DNA of 49,206 bases from Gemmatimonas sp. (GCA_013824755.1 PNOJ01000008.1:1-49206), one strand, 5' to 3'; positions 7,839 to 16,070 are shown, counted from the first letter of the stretch. Numbers and translations are program-made. Notes: generated by a model from the sequence alone, not told the origin.

Positions 7839-8645
7839 TCAGTCCTCGTCTTCGCTCCCGGGGATCCCGAAGTCGGGCTCGTCGCCGTCCAGGCCGGCCA
7901 TCAGTCCGGCCGTGGTCTCGCGCGAGTCCCAGCACTGCTGCTGCGCCTCGTACTCCAGCGACAGCATCGTGGTCAGGTCGAACTCGCCGGACTGCTGCAC
8001 CGCCAGCTTGCTCAGGCGCAGCGCCGGCTGGGGGATGCCCGCCAGGCGGCGGCAGTAGGCCTCGACTTCCTGCTCGAATTCCTGGGGCGTGAAGACGCGG
8101 TCCAGCAGGCCCAGGCGCGACGCTTCGTCGGCGGACAGCGTGCGTCCCGACCACAGGATGTCCAGGGCCCGGTTGGGTCCGACCGCGCGCGGCAGCGTCG
8201 AAGTCAGCCCCCAGTCCGGCAGCAGGCCCAGGCGCAGGTCCTGGGTGGTGAAGGTGGCCGTGGCGGCGGCCAGGCGCACGTCGGCGGCCATGATCAGCCC
8301 GAATCCGCTGTCGCGCACGTCGCCCGCCACCGCGGCGACGATCGGCTTGCCGAGTTCCTGCATCAGCGTCACGACGCGGCGGATGGTGTCGAGGTCGGCG
8401 GCCACGGCCCCCATGCCGGCGTCGCCGGCCTGCGCCTCGGCGGCCGCGCGCAGGTCCATGGCGGTGTCGAAGGGCCCGCCGGCGTCCGTCAGCAGGACCA
8501 CGCGGGCGGCGCGATCCTCCTGCAGGCGCAGCAGGGCGTCGACGAGCTCGTCGCCGAGGTCCTGCAGCGAGGGTGCGGACGGCCCGAGCAGCGTCAGGGT
8601 CGCGACGCCGTCGCGGACCTCGCAGTCGAAGAAATCGTAGCTCAT
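7839..8645 (-). CDS. Enoyl-CoA hydratase/isomerase (crotonase) family protein
   Basis: A 268-residue crotonase-fold protein. DFFDCEVRDGVATLTLLG is the N-terminal strand pattern, GKPIVAAVAGDVRDSGFGLIMAADVRLA is the core around the oxyanion hole, and LGLLPDWGLTSTLPRAVG is the second catalytic segment. The usual first glutamate region is altered, and PDWG resembles the single acidic residue arrangement of enoyl-CoA isomerases such as PaaG rather than a two-glutamate hydratase. It probably acts on an acyl-CoA in the cytoplasm. The acidic tail GDEPDFGIPGSEDED is unusual. CGGGAGGG precedes the ATG. No beta-oxidation partner lies nearby. Confidence 0.85.
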   Translation of the reverse strand: MSYDFFDCEVRDGVATLTLLGPSAPSLQDLGDELVDALLRLQEDRAARVVLLTDAGGPFDTAMDLRAAAEAQAGDAGMGAVAADLDTIRRVVTLMQELGKPIVAAVAGDVRDSGFGLIMAADVRLAAATATFTTQDLRLGLLPDWGLTSTLPRAVGPNRALDILWSGRTLSADEASRLGLLDRVFTPQEFEQEVEAYCRRLAGIPQPALRLSKLAVQQSGEFDLTTMLSLEYEAQQQCWDSRETTAGLMAGLDGDEPDFGIPGSEDED

Positions 8646-8770
8646 GACCCTCCCGTTGGTGACCGCCGCAGCGTGCGGGCCGCGCGGTGCGGCGCGGCCG
8701 CGAGGACGACGATAGGGGCCGGCCGCCACGGTGTCAACGCAGCCGCCGTCGGGTGCGGTCGCGACAGGTC

Positions 8771-8799
8771 TGGACAGGCGCGGCGGTGGCGGGTATCCT
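8771..8799 (+). promoter_or_regulatory. Putative sigma70-type promoter for the TIGR01777 gene
   Basis: TGGACA and TATCCT are separated by exactly 17 bases, about 45 bases upstream of the ATG. Confidence 0.5.
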
Positions 8800-8843
8800 C
8801 CCGGGGCTTCGCACCCGGAAGACTCCAGAGAGGACAACTCGGC

Positions 8844-9752
8844 ATGAAGGTGTTCCTGACCGGCGGTACGGGCCTGGTGGGGCGGGCGGTCGTCCGCGCG
8901 CTGATCGAACGCGGCGACGAGGTCGTGTGCGTCACCCGCGACCGCAAGCGGGCGCTGTCGCGCCTGTCGCGTCCGGTGGAGATCGTCGAGGGGGACCCGA
9001 CCTTCCCGGGCGATTGGCAGCGGGCGCTGGGCGAATGCGACGCGGTCGTCAACCTGGCCGGCGAGCCCGTCGCCGCCAAGCGCTGGACCCGCAAGCGCAA
9101 GGCGCTGCTGCGCCGTTCCCGTCTCGAATGCACGCGCAACGTGGCGGCGGCGGTCAACGCGAGCGAGCGGGTGCGCGTGCTGGTCAGCGCGTCGGCCGTC
9201 GGCTACTACGGCGACGGCGGCGCCGAGCCCCTGTACGAGGAGAACGAGGGCGGGCGCGATTTCCTGGGCCGGCTGGCCCACGAGTGGGAGGGCTGCGCCC
9301 TGGAAGCCGACAACGGACGCGCCCGCGTGGCGCTGCTGCGCATCGGCCTGGTGCTCGACCGCGAAGACGGGGCCCTGCCGCGCCTGGTCCTGCCCTACCG
9401 GTTCGGCCTGGGCGGCCCGCTCGGCGACGGCCGCGCCTACGTGCCCTGGATCCACCGGCACGACCTCGTCCGCGCCATCCTGCACATCCTGGACCGCGAC
9501 GCGATCGCCGGTCCCGTCAACGCGGTGGTGCCCGACCCGCCGACCCGCCGCGAGTTCGCCCGGACGCTGGGTCGGGTGCTGGGCCGCCCGAGCGGCTTCA
9601 CGACCCCCGGCTTCGTGCTGGGCCTGGTGTTGGGGGAGATGTCGTCCATGCTGCTGCAGAGCTGCCGCGCCGTGCCCAAGGTGTTGCGCGCCAACGAATT
9701 CCAATTTGAGTACCGGGAGTTGGAACCGGCGTTGCGGCACCTGTTGTCCTGA
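8844..9752 (+). CDS. TIGR01777-family NAD(P)-dependent epimerase/SDR protein (YfcH-like)
   Basis: A 302-residue extended short-chain dehydrogenase. MKVFLTGGTGLVGRAVVRAL carries the TGGTGxxG dinucleotide loop; DAVVNLAGEPVAAKRWTRKRK is the hallmark of the YfcH/SulA-like family. VSASAVGYYGDGG supplies the Ser and Tyr of the active site, but the usual YxxxK lysine is not apparent. The C-terminal SMLLQSCRAVPKVL...NEFQFEY matches the DUF1731 tail of the family. The physiological substrate is unknown in most bacteria. The start is internal to the track ORF and is the first Met of the Rossmann strand, preceded by AGAGAGGA. Its 3' end overlaps the promoter of the next gene. Confidence 0.9.
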   Translation: MKVFLTGGTGLVGRAVVRALIERGDEVVCVTRDRKRALSRLSRPVEIVEGDPTFPGDWQRALGECDAVVNLAGEPVAAKRWTRKRKALLRRSRLECTRNVAAAVNASERVRVLVSASAVGYYGDGGAEPLYEENEGGRDFLGRLAHEWEGCALEADNGRARVALLRIGLVLDREDGALPRLVLPYRFGLGGPLGDGRAYVPWIHRHDLVRAILHILDRDAIAGPVNAVVPDPPTRREFARTLGRVLGRPSGFTTPGFVLGLVLGEMSSMLLQSCRAVPKVLRANEFQFEYRELEPALRHLLS

Positions 9753-9773
9753 AGCCGACCGCTGGTGTACGAT
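9744..9773 (+). promoter_or_regulatory. Putative promoter for the second YR-tail gene
   Basis: TTGTCC and TACGAT are 18 bases apart. The -35 element lies inside the last codons of the preceding epimerase gene. Confidence 0.35.
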
Positions 9774-9809
9774 GGTGGACCCGGTCACGCACGCAAGGGA
9801 GGAACTGGG

Positions 9810-10502
9810 ATGCGGCACCTGTCGAGACTGTTCTTGGTCCTGTCCCTGGCGGCGCTCGCCGCCCCCGCTCCCGCCCAGATCGCCTACCAACCTTTGGCGC
9901 CGGGTTGCGCCTGGACGTACACGGACGGCGCCGGGCACGAGCGCGTCATCGAAGCGGTGGGTACGGCCGTGATTCAGGGCGAGGCGGTCGTCGAACTGGT
10001 CTGGACCGAGCCGGATCAGGTCTACCACAACTTCTGGTCCCTGGGTTCCACGGGCGCGGTCTACCTGCACGCCGCCTTCAACGAGGACGGCTTCGTCGCC
10101 AGCTACTCGCCGCCGATCCTGTGGCTGCCCGCCGTCACGGCGACGGACCGCTGCTGGAGCACCGTCACGCGCATCTACTGGAGCCTCGACGACTCCGTGC
10201 CGTGGGGCGTGGAGACGTTCGCCTACTGCATCGTCGGCGGCGGCGTCACGACCGTACCGGCCGGCGACTTCGAGACCGTCGCGGTCGAGGGCTCCCTGCC
10301 GCCGCTTCCCGCCTTCCTCGGCGAAGCGGCCCACGACGCGTCGGGCCGCAGGCTCGGCGGCGGTTCACGGCAAGGCGACACCAACGCCTACGCCGCCGGC
10401 GTCGGTCTGGTGAAGGAAGGCGCCTGGGAGCTGACGAACTACGGCGGACCGACACCATCCGGCGCGGCCGGCTGGGGCGAGGTCAAGGCGTTGTATCGCT
10501 GA
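9810..10502 (+). CDS. Secreted protein of unknown function with VKALYR carboxy terminus
   Basis: The 230-residue product has a classical signal peptide, LFLVLSLAALAAPAPAQ, with predicted cleavage after PAPAQ or nearby. The mature domain begins YQPLAPGCAWTYTDGAGHE, a pattern I have seen in exported beta-rich proteins without assigned function. It includes AGDFETVAVEGS and GVGLVKEGAWEL near its end. The terminus GWGEVKALYR matches the tail of the three other secreted proteins. I chose the internal ATG because AGGGAGGAA precedes it and the signal peptide starts there. It converges with a CHRD protein that has the same kind of tail; both share one terminator hairpin. Confidence 0.75.
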   Translation: MRHLSRLFLVLSLAALAAPAPAQIAYQPLAPGCAWTYTDGAGHERVIEAVGTAVIQGEAVVELVWTEPDQVYHNFWSLGSTGAVYLHAAFNEDGFVASYSPPILWLPAVTATDRCWSTVTRIYWSLDDSVPWGVETFAYCIVGGGVTTVPAGDFETVAVEGSLPPLPAFLGEAAHDASGRRLGGGSRQGDTNAYAAGVGLVKEGAWELTNYGGPTPSGAAGWGEVKALYR

Positions 10503-10539
10503 GCAGGGAGTGACCGCGGGCGAGATGCGAGGACGTGGA

Positions 10540-10568
10540 AGGGCCGTCCCCCGGCCGGGGACGGCCCT
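10540..10568. terminator. Shared hairpin terminator between two convergent YR-tail genes
   Basis: A perfect 12-bp stem (AGGGCCGTCCCC with GGGGACGGCCCT) has a 5-nt loop, followed by CTCTTCG on the plus strand. It is positioned to end transcripts from both sides. Confidence 0.75.
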
Positions 10569-10581
10569 CTTCGTCGGAATG

Positions 10582-11067
10582 CTATCGGTACAGCGACTTG
10601 ACGTCCCCGAGCGTCATGTTCTCGTCGGCGACGACGTGGTCGAGCGTCATCTGCCCGCGGATCTCGCCGCCGGGGAAGGCCGAGCTGTGGACGTTGAGGT
10701 AGATCGACCCCGCGACGAGGCTCGCGTACTGGGGCGCGGTCAGGTTCCAGGTGCCGGCGACCGGCGAGCCGAGGGGCAGGCCGAAGGCGACCGGGCCGTT
10801 GACGCCGGCCGCGGCGGTGTGGAAGTGGACGCCGGTCTGCGCGGCCGTCAGGCCGCTGAACTGCAGCGCGTAGGTGCCGACCAGGGTCGAGGTGTCGACC
10901 GTGAGCGTGGCGATCCCGGCCGCCGGGCTGGCGTTGGACGGGACCTCCGAGGCGCCGGTGAGGGCCGTGGTGTAGAAGGCGAGATCGGCGCGGGCGGCGC
11001 CGGCCCCGAGGCCGAGCACGAGGACGGTCGCGGCGGCGGCTAAGTAGGGATGCTTGATCCAGCGCAT
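10582..11067 (-). CDS. Secreted CHRD-domain protein with VKSLYR carboxy terminus
   Basis: A 161-residue protein with signal peptide (YLAAAATVLVLGLGAGAARA) and a single CHRD (chordin-type) domain. FYTTALTGASEVPSNASPAAG, TGVHFHTAAAGVNGPVAFGL and AGSIYLNVHSSAFPGGEIRGQ are diagnostic for the family. Bacterial CHRD proteins are exported, frequently with varied surface anchors such as PEP-CTERM; the domain's ligand is unknown. This one instead ends MTLGDVKSLYR, the terminal motif found on three neighbours, although Trp is replaced by Leu here. The ATG was chosen over an upstream in-frame GTG because that GTG lies inside the GGAGGTG ribosome-binding site. Confidence 0.9.
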   Translation of the reverse strand: MRWIKHPYLAAAATVLVLGLGAGAARADLAFYTTALTGASEVPSNASPAAGIATLTVDTSTLVGTYALQFSGLTAAQTGVHFHTAAAGVNGPVAFGLPLGSPVAGTWNLTAPQYASLVAGSIYLNVHSSAFPGGEIRGQMTLDHVVADENMTLGDVKSLYR

Positions 11068-11100
11068 GGGTTGCACCTCCGGATACGGGTGGATGGTACG

Positions 11101-11155
11101 GCTAGAAATAGATTACTAAAATAATCCACATTCGCAACCACAGTGATTTTGAAAG
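11101..11155 (-). promoter_or_regulatory. AT-rich island upstream of the CHRD gene
   Basis: On the minus strand this reads TTGCGAATGTGGATTATTTT followed by AGTAATCTATTTC, exceptionally AT-rich against its surroundings. TTGCGA-N16-TAATCT is a possible but weak promoter. It lies between the CHRD start and the 3' end of the FAD-protein gene. Confidence 0.35.
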
Positions 11156-11184
11156 CCTGTGTTCCGGATGGCCGGGGCGGCCGG

Positions 11185-12369
11185 TCAGCCCACCACGAAC
11201 GCGTCGGCCTCGATGTCGCCCCGCGAGAAGCGGGCTAGCGACAGCGAGTCGATGATCGCGTCGGGTCCGCCGCCGGTGATCTGCTTCGCCAGGCGGGAGG
11301 CGGCCATCGGGGCCAACATGAAGCCGTGGCCGCTGTAGCCGCAGGCCATCTGGTAGCCCTCGAGGCCGGGGACGCCGCCCAGGATGGGGCGGTGGTCGGG
11401 GGTCACGTCGTACATGCCGGCCCACTGGCGCATCAGGCGCAGCTTGCGCGCCGGGGGCCAGTAGGCGGTCAGGGCGCGGGCGAAGCGCACCGCGAAACGC
11501 AGCTGGCTGCGCGTGTCGAACTGGGCGGGGCGGTCCCAGTGCGGTTCGTCCGGGTCGCCGATGCCGCCGACGATCTCCCCGCGCATGCTCTGGCTGAAGT
11601 AGATGCCGTCGCTGATGGAGATGACCATCGGGTCCAGGAACGGCTTGCACGATTCGCTGACCATGATCTCGTGGCGTTCCTGGCGGTTGGGCAGCTGCAC
11701 GCCGACCATCGCCGCCAGCGAGCGCGACCACGGCCCGGCGCAGTTGATCAGCAGCGGTGTCGAGATCTCGCCGCGGTCGGTGAGCACGCCGGTGATGCGG
11801 TCGCCGTCGTGCCGCACCTCGAGCAGGCGCGTGCGGATGAAGATCCGCACGCCGCGCCGCGTCGCGGCCTTCGCATAGCCCCACACCACGCTGAACGGGT
11901 AGGCGGTGCCGTCCTTCTGGCAGAAGGTCGCGCCCTTGAGGCGCGAGATGTCCAGCTGCGGCACGATGTCCAGGCACTCCCGCGGCTCCAGGTAGCGGCT
12001 GGGCACCTGGCAGGAGTTCTGCAGGGCGACGGCCTTGCGCAGGCTGTCGAGATGGGACTCGTCCTCGGTCACCATCAGGTAGCCGCCCTGGCGGAAGAAG
12101 GTCTGCAGGCCGAGTTCGCCGGCCAGGTGCTCGAAGGCGGCGACGCTCTCCTGGGCCAGGCGGATGTTCTCCGCGGTCGTCCACTGCTGGCGGATGCCGC
12201 CGCCGCAACGCCCGGTCGAGCCGCTGCCGAGGTAGTCCCTCTCCAGCACGACGAGGCGCTTCATGCCCCGCCGCGCCAGCTCGTAGGCGATGGCCAGGCC
12301 GTTGATGCCGCCGCCGACGATGACCGCGTCGGCCGTCGCGGGGACGGGCCCTTCGGGCAGGGGGATCAC
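11185..12369 (-). CDS. FAD-dependent amino-acid dehydrogenase, beta-type (DAO/SoxB/HcnC-like) subunit
   Basis: A 394-residue DAO-family flavoprotein. ADAVIVGGGINGLAIAYELARRG is the FAD-binding GxGxxG loop, LERDYLGSGSTGRCGGGIRQQW the characteristic substrate-side segment of sarcosine oxidase beta-type subunits, and DHRPILGG...CGYSGHGFMLAP the C-terminal FAD signature. It would oxidise a secondary or N-substituted amino acid such as proline, hydroxyproline, sarcosine or an opine. Electrons would pass to the two partner proteins encoded directly upstream. The GTG start overlaps the ferredoxin-like gene by four bases. The exact substrate cannot be told from sequence. Confidence 0.9.
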   Translation of the reverse strand: MIPLPEGPVPATADAVIVGGGINGLAIAYELARRGMKRLVVLERDYLGSGSTGRCGGGIRQQWTTAENIRLAQESVAAFEHLAGELGLQTFFRQGGYLMVTEDESHLDSLRKAVALQNSCQVPSRYLEPRECLDIVPQLDISRLKGATFCQKDGTAYPFSVVWGYAKAATRRGVRIFIRTRLLEVRHDGDRITGVLTDRGEISTPLLINCAGPWSRSLAAMVGVQLPNRQERHEIMVSESCKPFLDPMVISISDGIYFSQSMRGEIVGGIGDPDEPHWDRPAQFDTRSQLRFAVRFARALTAYWPPARKLRLMRQWAGMYDVTPDHRPILGGVPGLEGYQMACGYSGHGFMLAPMAASRLAKQITGGGPDAIIDSLSLARFSRGDIEADAFVVG

Positions 12370-12692
12370 GGGCCCACCTCCGGGTCGGTGCGGGGCAGCG
12401 CAGCCTCCAGTTCGCCCATCAAGGGCGGCAGGTCCAGGCTCGCCAGCTCCTCGAAGGTCAGCGGTTCGATGGGCGGGCGGATGTTCGTCAGCGGGATCTG
12501 CGCCGGGTCGACGCCGCGCAGGCGCGCCAGTTCCAGCGCGGACTCGCAGAGGCAGCCCTTGCCCTGGCAGAAGCCGGTGCCCACGCCGGTGAAGCGCTTG
12601 AGCGCCTCCATCTCGGCGAACCCGTCGCGGTAGGCCTTGCCGAACTCCTCGATGGTCACGTCTTCGCAGCGGCAGAGGATGCGCTTGCTCAT
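12366..12692 (-). CDS. BFD-like [2Fe-2S]-binding subunit of the dehydrogenase
   Basis: A 108-residue small iron-sulfur protein. Cysteines C7, C9, C42 and C47 (ILCRCEDVT and GTGFCQGKGC) form the BFD-type C-x-C...C-x4-C pattern that binds [2Fe-2S]. An extra cysteine follows at 49. In heterotrimeric or tetrameric proline and hydroxyproline dehydrogenases a comparable small subunit relays electrons between the flavoproteins. Start and stop overlap both neighbours by four bases, which indicates tight translational coupling. The C-terminal 45 residues, including PPLMGELEAALPRTDPEVGP, extend beyond the BFD core. Confidence 0.88.
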   Translation of the reverse strand: MSKRILCRCEDVTIEEFGKAYRDGFAEMEALKRFTGVGTGFCQGKGCLCESALELARLRGVDPAQIPLTNIRPPIEPLTFEELASLDLPPLMGELEAALPRTDPEVGP

Positions 12693-14077
12693 GCCGTCAC
12701 CTCTTCCAGCAGGTCGGCGAGCGTGGCGCCGGCCGCCTCGCCGGCGATCGTCAGGTTCAGGCCGGCCGGGGTGCGGCCGTCCCAGCGTCCGCCGGCGGCG
12801 CGCGGCACGTAACCGCCGCGCAGGGGATCGAGCACGAGGTCGGCGCCGAGCTGGTAGGCCCCGTCGTAGACGGGCTTGCCGCGGCCGCAGATCACGGCGA
12901 TCTCGCAGGCGGATTCGGGGCGGGTCCCGTTGCGGCCGTCGTCGAAGCGCAGCGCGGCCAGCGAACCCGCGCGGCCGAGGGCGGCCAGCGGCCGCAGGCC
13001 CGTGCGCAGCTGCCAGCCGAGCCGCCGGGCGGTCGCCAGGGCGTTCTCGTCGGGTGCGGCGGTGGGATCCAGGGCCAGGACGACGCGAGCTCCGCGTGCG
13101 TGGAGCAGGGCGGCGCACAGCCACTGGTCCGGGCCGTGGCCCCAGACGACCACGGCGCGCCCGCGCAGGTCGATCCCGTCGCGCCCGGCCAGGCGGTACA
13201 GGGCGCGGGGCCCCAGGATGCCCGGCAGGTCGTGGTCGTCGAACAGGCCCAGCTGGTCCAGGGCTCCGGCCGCCCAGACGATGCGGTCGGCGCGCGCGAC
13301 GGACAGGCCCGCGGCGTCGCGCAGCAGCAGCATGTCGGGCTGGTAGCAGCCCACCACCGTGGTCGACGGCGCGCGGGTCACGTGGGGGGCGGCCGCGACC
13401 AGGGCGTCGCGCTCGTGCAGGAGCGCGCGCAGGCGCCGCAGGCGGTGCAGGCCGGCCAGCGGGTCGCCGTCCCCGGCGGCGGCGAGGTCGAGAGCCTCGC
13501 GGCGCTGGCCCCCGCCGTGGGCCGCATCGTCGATCAGCAGCGTGCGACCCTCGGCCGCCAGGGCGGCGGCCATTCCGGCCGCGCCGCCGCCGACCACCAC
13601 CGTGTCCCAGCGGCCGAGGTCGCGGGACCGCGGCGGGGGCGGCGCGGCCCGCCAGGCCGCCTCGTCGGGCAACCGGCCGATGCCGGTCACCGGGCGGATG
13701 ATGCGCATGAAGAGCTTCGACAGGGCCGCCGGCTTGGTGAACCACTTGTAGTAGAAGCCGACCGGCAGCAGGTGGCCGGTGCCGGACAACGCGGACTGCA
13801 TGGGGCGGCCGTAGGCGGCGCCGGCGTCCTGCCGGGCGACCCTGAGGCCTTCGTGGACCGGCGTGTGGCAGGCGCGGACGTTGGGGACGCCGTCGATGCG
13901 CATCAGGCAGCCCATGCAATGGCCGCGCGCGCACGAAGCGCCGCGGGGGCGGCCGTACTTGGGGCTGTGGGAGAGGACCTTGACGCCGTGGTCCCACAGG
14001 GCGGCCGCGACCGACTGGCCGGGGCGGCAGGCGAGGGGCTGGCCCTCGAACAGGATGGTCACGGCGGGATCGGCCAC
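12689..14077 (-). CDS. FAD/[2Fe-2S] oxidoreductase, alpha-type subunit (Fer2_4 fused to HcnB-like)
   Basis: A 462-residue two-part protein. Residues 1-85 form a Fer2_4 domain whose cysteines C49, C54, C57 and C70 (SCARGHCMGC...ACHT) bind [2Fe-2S]. From about residue 150, DTVVVGGGAAGMAAALAAEG begins a pyridine-nucleotide-disulfide-type FAD domain that ends with an NLTIAGEAAG segment. In the HcnABC cyanide synthase the Fer2_4 part is a separate subunit; here it is fused, as in several amino-acid and opine dehydrogenases. I place the start at GTG because AGGAG lies six bases before it and the Fer2_4 fold begins there. The track's longer version adds unrelated residues. Confidence 0.88.
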   Translation of the reverse strand: MADPAVTILFEGQPLACRPGQSVAAALWDHGVKVLSHSPKYGRPRGASCARGHCMGCLMRIDGVPNVRACHTPVHEGLRVARQDAGAAYGRPMQSALSGTGHLLPVGFYYKWFTKPAALSKLFMRIIRPVTGIGRLPDEAAWRAAPPPPRSRDLGRWDTVVVGGGAAGMAAALAAEGRTLLIDDAAHGGGQRREALDLAAAGDGDPLAGLHRLRRLRALLHERDALVAAAPHVTRAPSTTVVGCYQPDMLLLRDAAGLSVARADRIVWAAGALDQLGLFDDHDLPGILGPRALYRLAGRDGIDLRGRAVVVWGHGPDQWLCAALLHARGARVVLALDPTAAPDENALATARRLGWQLRTGLRPLAALGRAGSLAALRFDDGRNGTRPESACEIAVICGRGKPVYDGAYQLGADLVLDPLRGGYVPRAAGGRWDGRTPAGLNLTIAGEAAGATLADLLEEVTA

Positions 14078-14113
14078 GGGCGGCTCCTTTCGCGCGTCGG
14101 CGCAACGGTGCGA

Positions 14114-14142
14114 AACATAGGCCGGGCGGGGGTGGCGGGCAA
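14114..14142 (-). promoter_or_regulatory. Putative promoter for the dehydrogenase operon
   Basis: On the minus strand TTGCCC and TATGTT are separated by 17 bases, about 37 bases before the GTG start. On the opposite strand a TATATT (14201-14206) is a possible -10 for the glutamine synthetase gene, but it lacks a convincing -35. Confidence 0.45.
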
Positions 14143-14261
14143 GGCTGCTCCCGAGAAATGAGCGGGCGTTTTCTTCCCTTTGCGGCAGGCGGTCGCGGCG
14201 TATATTCGAGGTTACGCCGCTTTCCCGGGCCCGGGGCCCCGATCCGTGCAAGGAGCTGGAA

Positions 14262-15635
14262 ATGTCGTCGCAGAACTTCGCCGCCGTGCGCATGGAAGCC
14301 ATCGACCGGAAGATCGAGTTCGTGGACCTGAAGGTCCTGGACCTCGTCGGCCGCCTGCACCACATCACCTTCCCCTTCGACCGTTTCACGCCGGAGGTCA
14401 TGGGCGAGGGCATCGGCTTCGACGGCTCCAGCTACGGCTTTCTCAAGGTCGAGGACAGCGACATGGTCCTGCTGCCGGACCTCACCACGGCGCACGTCGA
14501 CCCGTTCCGCCAGCGCCCCACGCTGACGATGTTCGCCGAGGTCAAGCACGTCGACGCCGGCCGCACCCCCTTCGCGCAGGACGGCCGGACCATCGTGCGC
14601 GCCGCCGAGGGGCTGCTGCGGGAGATGGGCGTCGCGGACACCACGCGCTGGATCCCGGAGTACGAGTTCCACATCTTCGAGGAGGCGGACTTCGACTCGG
14701 GCAACACCAGCGCCCACTACCGGATGGAAAGCCGCGAACGCTTCTTCCAGAACGCCTACCACGCCTGCAACCCCCACGACCGCCACGACGACTTCCGCGA
14801 CGAGGTCTGCGCGGTCATGCGGGACTTCGACATCCCGGTCCGCTACCACCACCACGAGGTGGGGGCCAAGGCCCAGCAGGAGATCGAGGGCTGGTTCGAC
14901 GACCTGCCGACCACCTGCGACAACGCCGTGATGACGAAGTACATCCTGTTCAACCTCGCCGAGCGGCACGGCCTGCGGGTGACCTTCATGCCCAAGCCCC
15001 TGTTCGACAACGCGGGCAGCGGCTGGCACCTGCACCAGTACCTCATGAAGGACGGGCGCAACGTCTTCGACGACCCCGCCGGCTACGCCTCGCTCAGCCC
15101 GCTGGCCCTGAGCTACGTCGGCGGCGTGCTGCTGCACAGCCACGCGCTGTGCGCCTTCACCAATCCCAGCACCAATTCCTACAAGCGCCTGGTGCCCGGC
15201 TTCGAGGCGCCGACGGCGATCACCTTCGGGCGCAGCAACCGGGGCGCCGCCGTGCGCATCCCCAGCTACGTGGCCGATCCCCAGCACCGCCGCATGGAGT
15301 ACCGCCCGCCCGACTTCACCTGCAACCCCTACCTGGCCGCCTCGGCCATCCTGATGGCGGGCCTCGACGGCATCGTGCGCGGCCTCGATCCGCTGGCCGA
15401 CGGTTACTGCCCCGAGCACCCCCCGGCCGACGGCCGGCCCCACACCGTGGAGTTCCTGCCGCGCTCCCTGGACGACGCCCTGGACGCCCTGGAGGTCGAC
15501 CACGAGTTCCTGACGCGGGGCGGCGTGTTCCCCGAAGCCCTGATCACGCGCTGGCTGTCGATCAAGCGCGCGGAGATCCAGGCGATCAACCGCCGGCCGC
15601 ACCCCTACGAGTTCTCGATGTACTTCGATCTCTAG
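14262..15635 (+). CDS. glnA: Type I glutamine synthetase
   Basis: A 457-residue GSI. FVDLKVLDLVGRLHHITFP opens the beta-grasp domain, GEGIGFDGSSYGF is the family signature, NAGSGWHLHQYL and NRGAAVRIP are ATP- and glutamate-site motifs, and CNPYLAASAILMAGLDGI follows. The region that should hold the adenylylation motif NLYDLP reads DGYCPEHPPADG, so the enzyme is probably not controlled by GlnE-type adenylylation. It joins ammonia to glutamate using ATP. Divergence from an amino-acid dehydrogenase suggests a role in nitrogen recovery, but it could equally be the general GS or a glutamyl-amine ligase relative. AAGGAG precedes the ATG. Confidence 0.9.
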   Translation: MSSQNFAAVRMEAIDRKIEFVDLKVLDLVGRLHHITFPFDRFTPEVMGEGIGFDGSSYGFLKVEDSDMVLLPDLTTAHVDPFRQRPTLTMFAEVKHVDAGRTPFAQDGRTIVRAAEGLLREMGVADTTRWIPEYEFHIFEEADFDSGNTSAHYRMESRERFFQNAYHACNPHDRHDDFRDEVCAVMRDFDIPVRYHHHEVGAKAQQEIEGWFDDLPTTCDNAVMTKYILFNLAERHGLRVTFMPKPLFDNAGSGWHLHQYLMKDGRNVFDDPAGYASLSPLALSYVGGVLLHSHALCAFTNPSTNSYKRLVPGFEAPTAITFGRSNRGAAVRIPSYVADPQHRRMEYRPPDFTCNPYLAASAILMAGLDGIVRGLDPLADGYCPEHPPADGRPHTVEFLPRSLDDALDALEVDHEFLTRGGVFPEALITRWLSIKRAEIQAINRRPHPYEFSMYFDL

Positions 15636-15657
15636 ACCCCGGCGGCGGAGGTGGGGG

Positions 15658-16047
15658 ATGGTCGAATTCGAGGTGCGCACCGGCGCCCGCAACGCCTTTG
15701 TCGATATCACTTCTCAGGTTCAACGCGCCGTGGACGAAATAGGCCTGAACGACGGGGCGGTCCTGGTCTGGGTCCCCCACACCACGGCCGGCGTGACCGT
15801 CAACGAGGGCGCCGATCCCGACGTGGTCCGTGATATGATCGAGGCCCTGGACCGCGCCGTGCCCTGGGACGCCGGCTGGCGCCACGCCGAGGGCAACGCG
15901 GCGGCCCACGTCAAGAGCAGCCTGGTGGGCTGCGGCCAGCTGGTGCCGGTCGTCGGCGGCCGGATGGACCTGGGCGTCTGGCAGGCGGTCTGGTTCTGCG
16001 AGTTCGACGGTCCGCGTCGGCGCCGCGTGAGGGTTCACGCCGTCTGA
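15658..16047 (+). CDS. YjbQ/UPF0047-family protein (secondary thiamine-phosphate synthase type)
   Basis: A 129-residue single-domain protein matching the UPF0047 pattern: VWVPHTTAGVTVNEGADPDV, a central NAAAHVKSSLVG, and MDLGVWQAVWFCEFDGPR. Members form trimers and show weak thiamine-phosphate synthase activity in vitro; the true role remains unsettled. The conserved histidine of PHTTAG and that of AHVKSS are both present. GGAGG lies six bases before the ATG. It follows glutamine synthetase by 22 bases and precedes the polysaccharide genes by 23, so all may share one transcript. Confidence 0.92.
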   Translation: MVEFEVRTGARNAFVDITSQVQRAVDEIGLNDGAVLVWVPHTTAGVTVNEGADPDVVRDMIEALDRAVPWDAGWRHAEGNAAAHVKSSLVGCGQLVPVVGGRMDLGVWQAVWFCEFDGPRRRRVRVHAV

Positions 16048-16070
16048 CCGCCGCGGCCGGGAAAGCGCCC

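Noticed and set aside
10440-10502. YR tails as a short dispersed DNA repeat
   Set aside because: Codons differ between the four genes and the reading frame always ends at the same residue, so the similarity is at protein level.
11185-14077. HcnABC hydrogen cyanide synthase
   Set aside because: Subunit similarity is real, but the Fer2_4 domain is fused and a BFD-type subunit is present, which fits amino-acid/opine dehydrogenases better; no hcn symbols assigned.
12366-15710. 1114-residue minus-strand ORF spanning dehydrogenase and glutamine synthetase
   Set aside because: Only its last ~108 codons (BFD-like protein) are real; the rest is antisense to glutamine synthetase and off-frame to the alpha subunit, with low-complexity Arg/Gly/Ala sequence.
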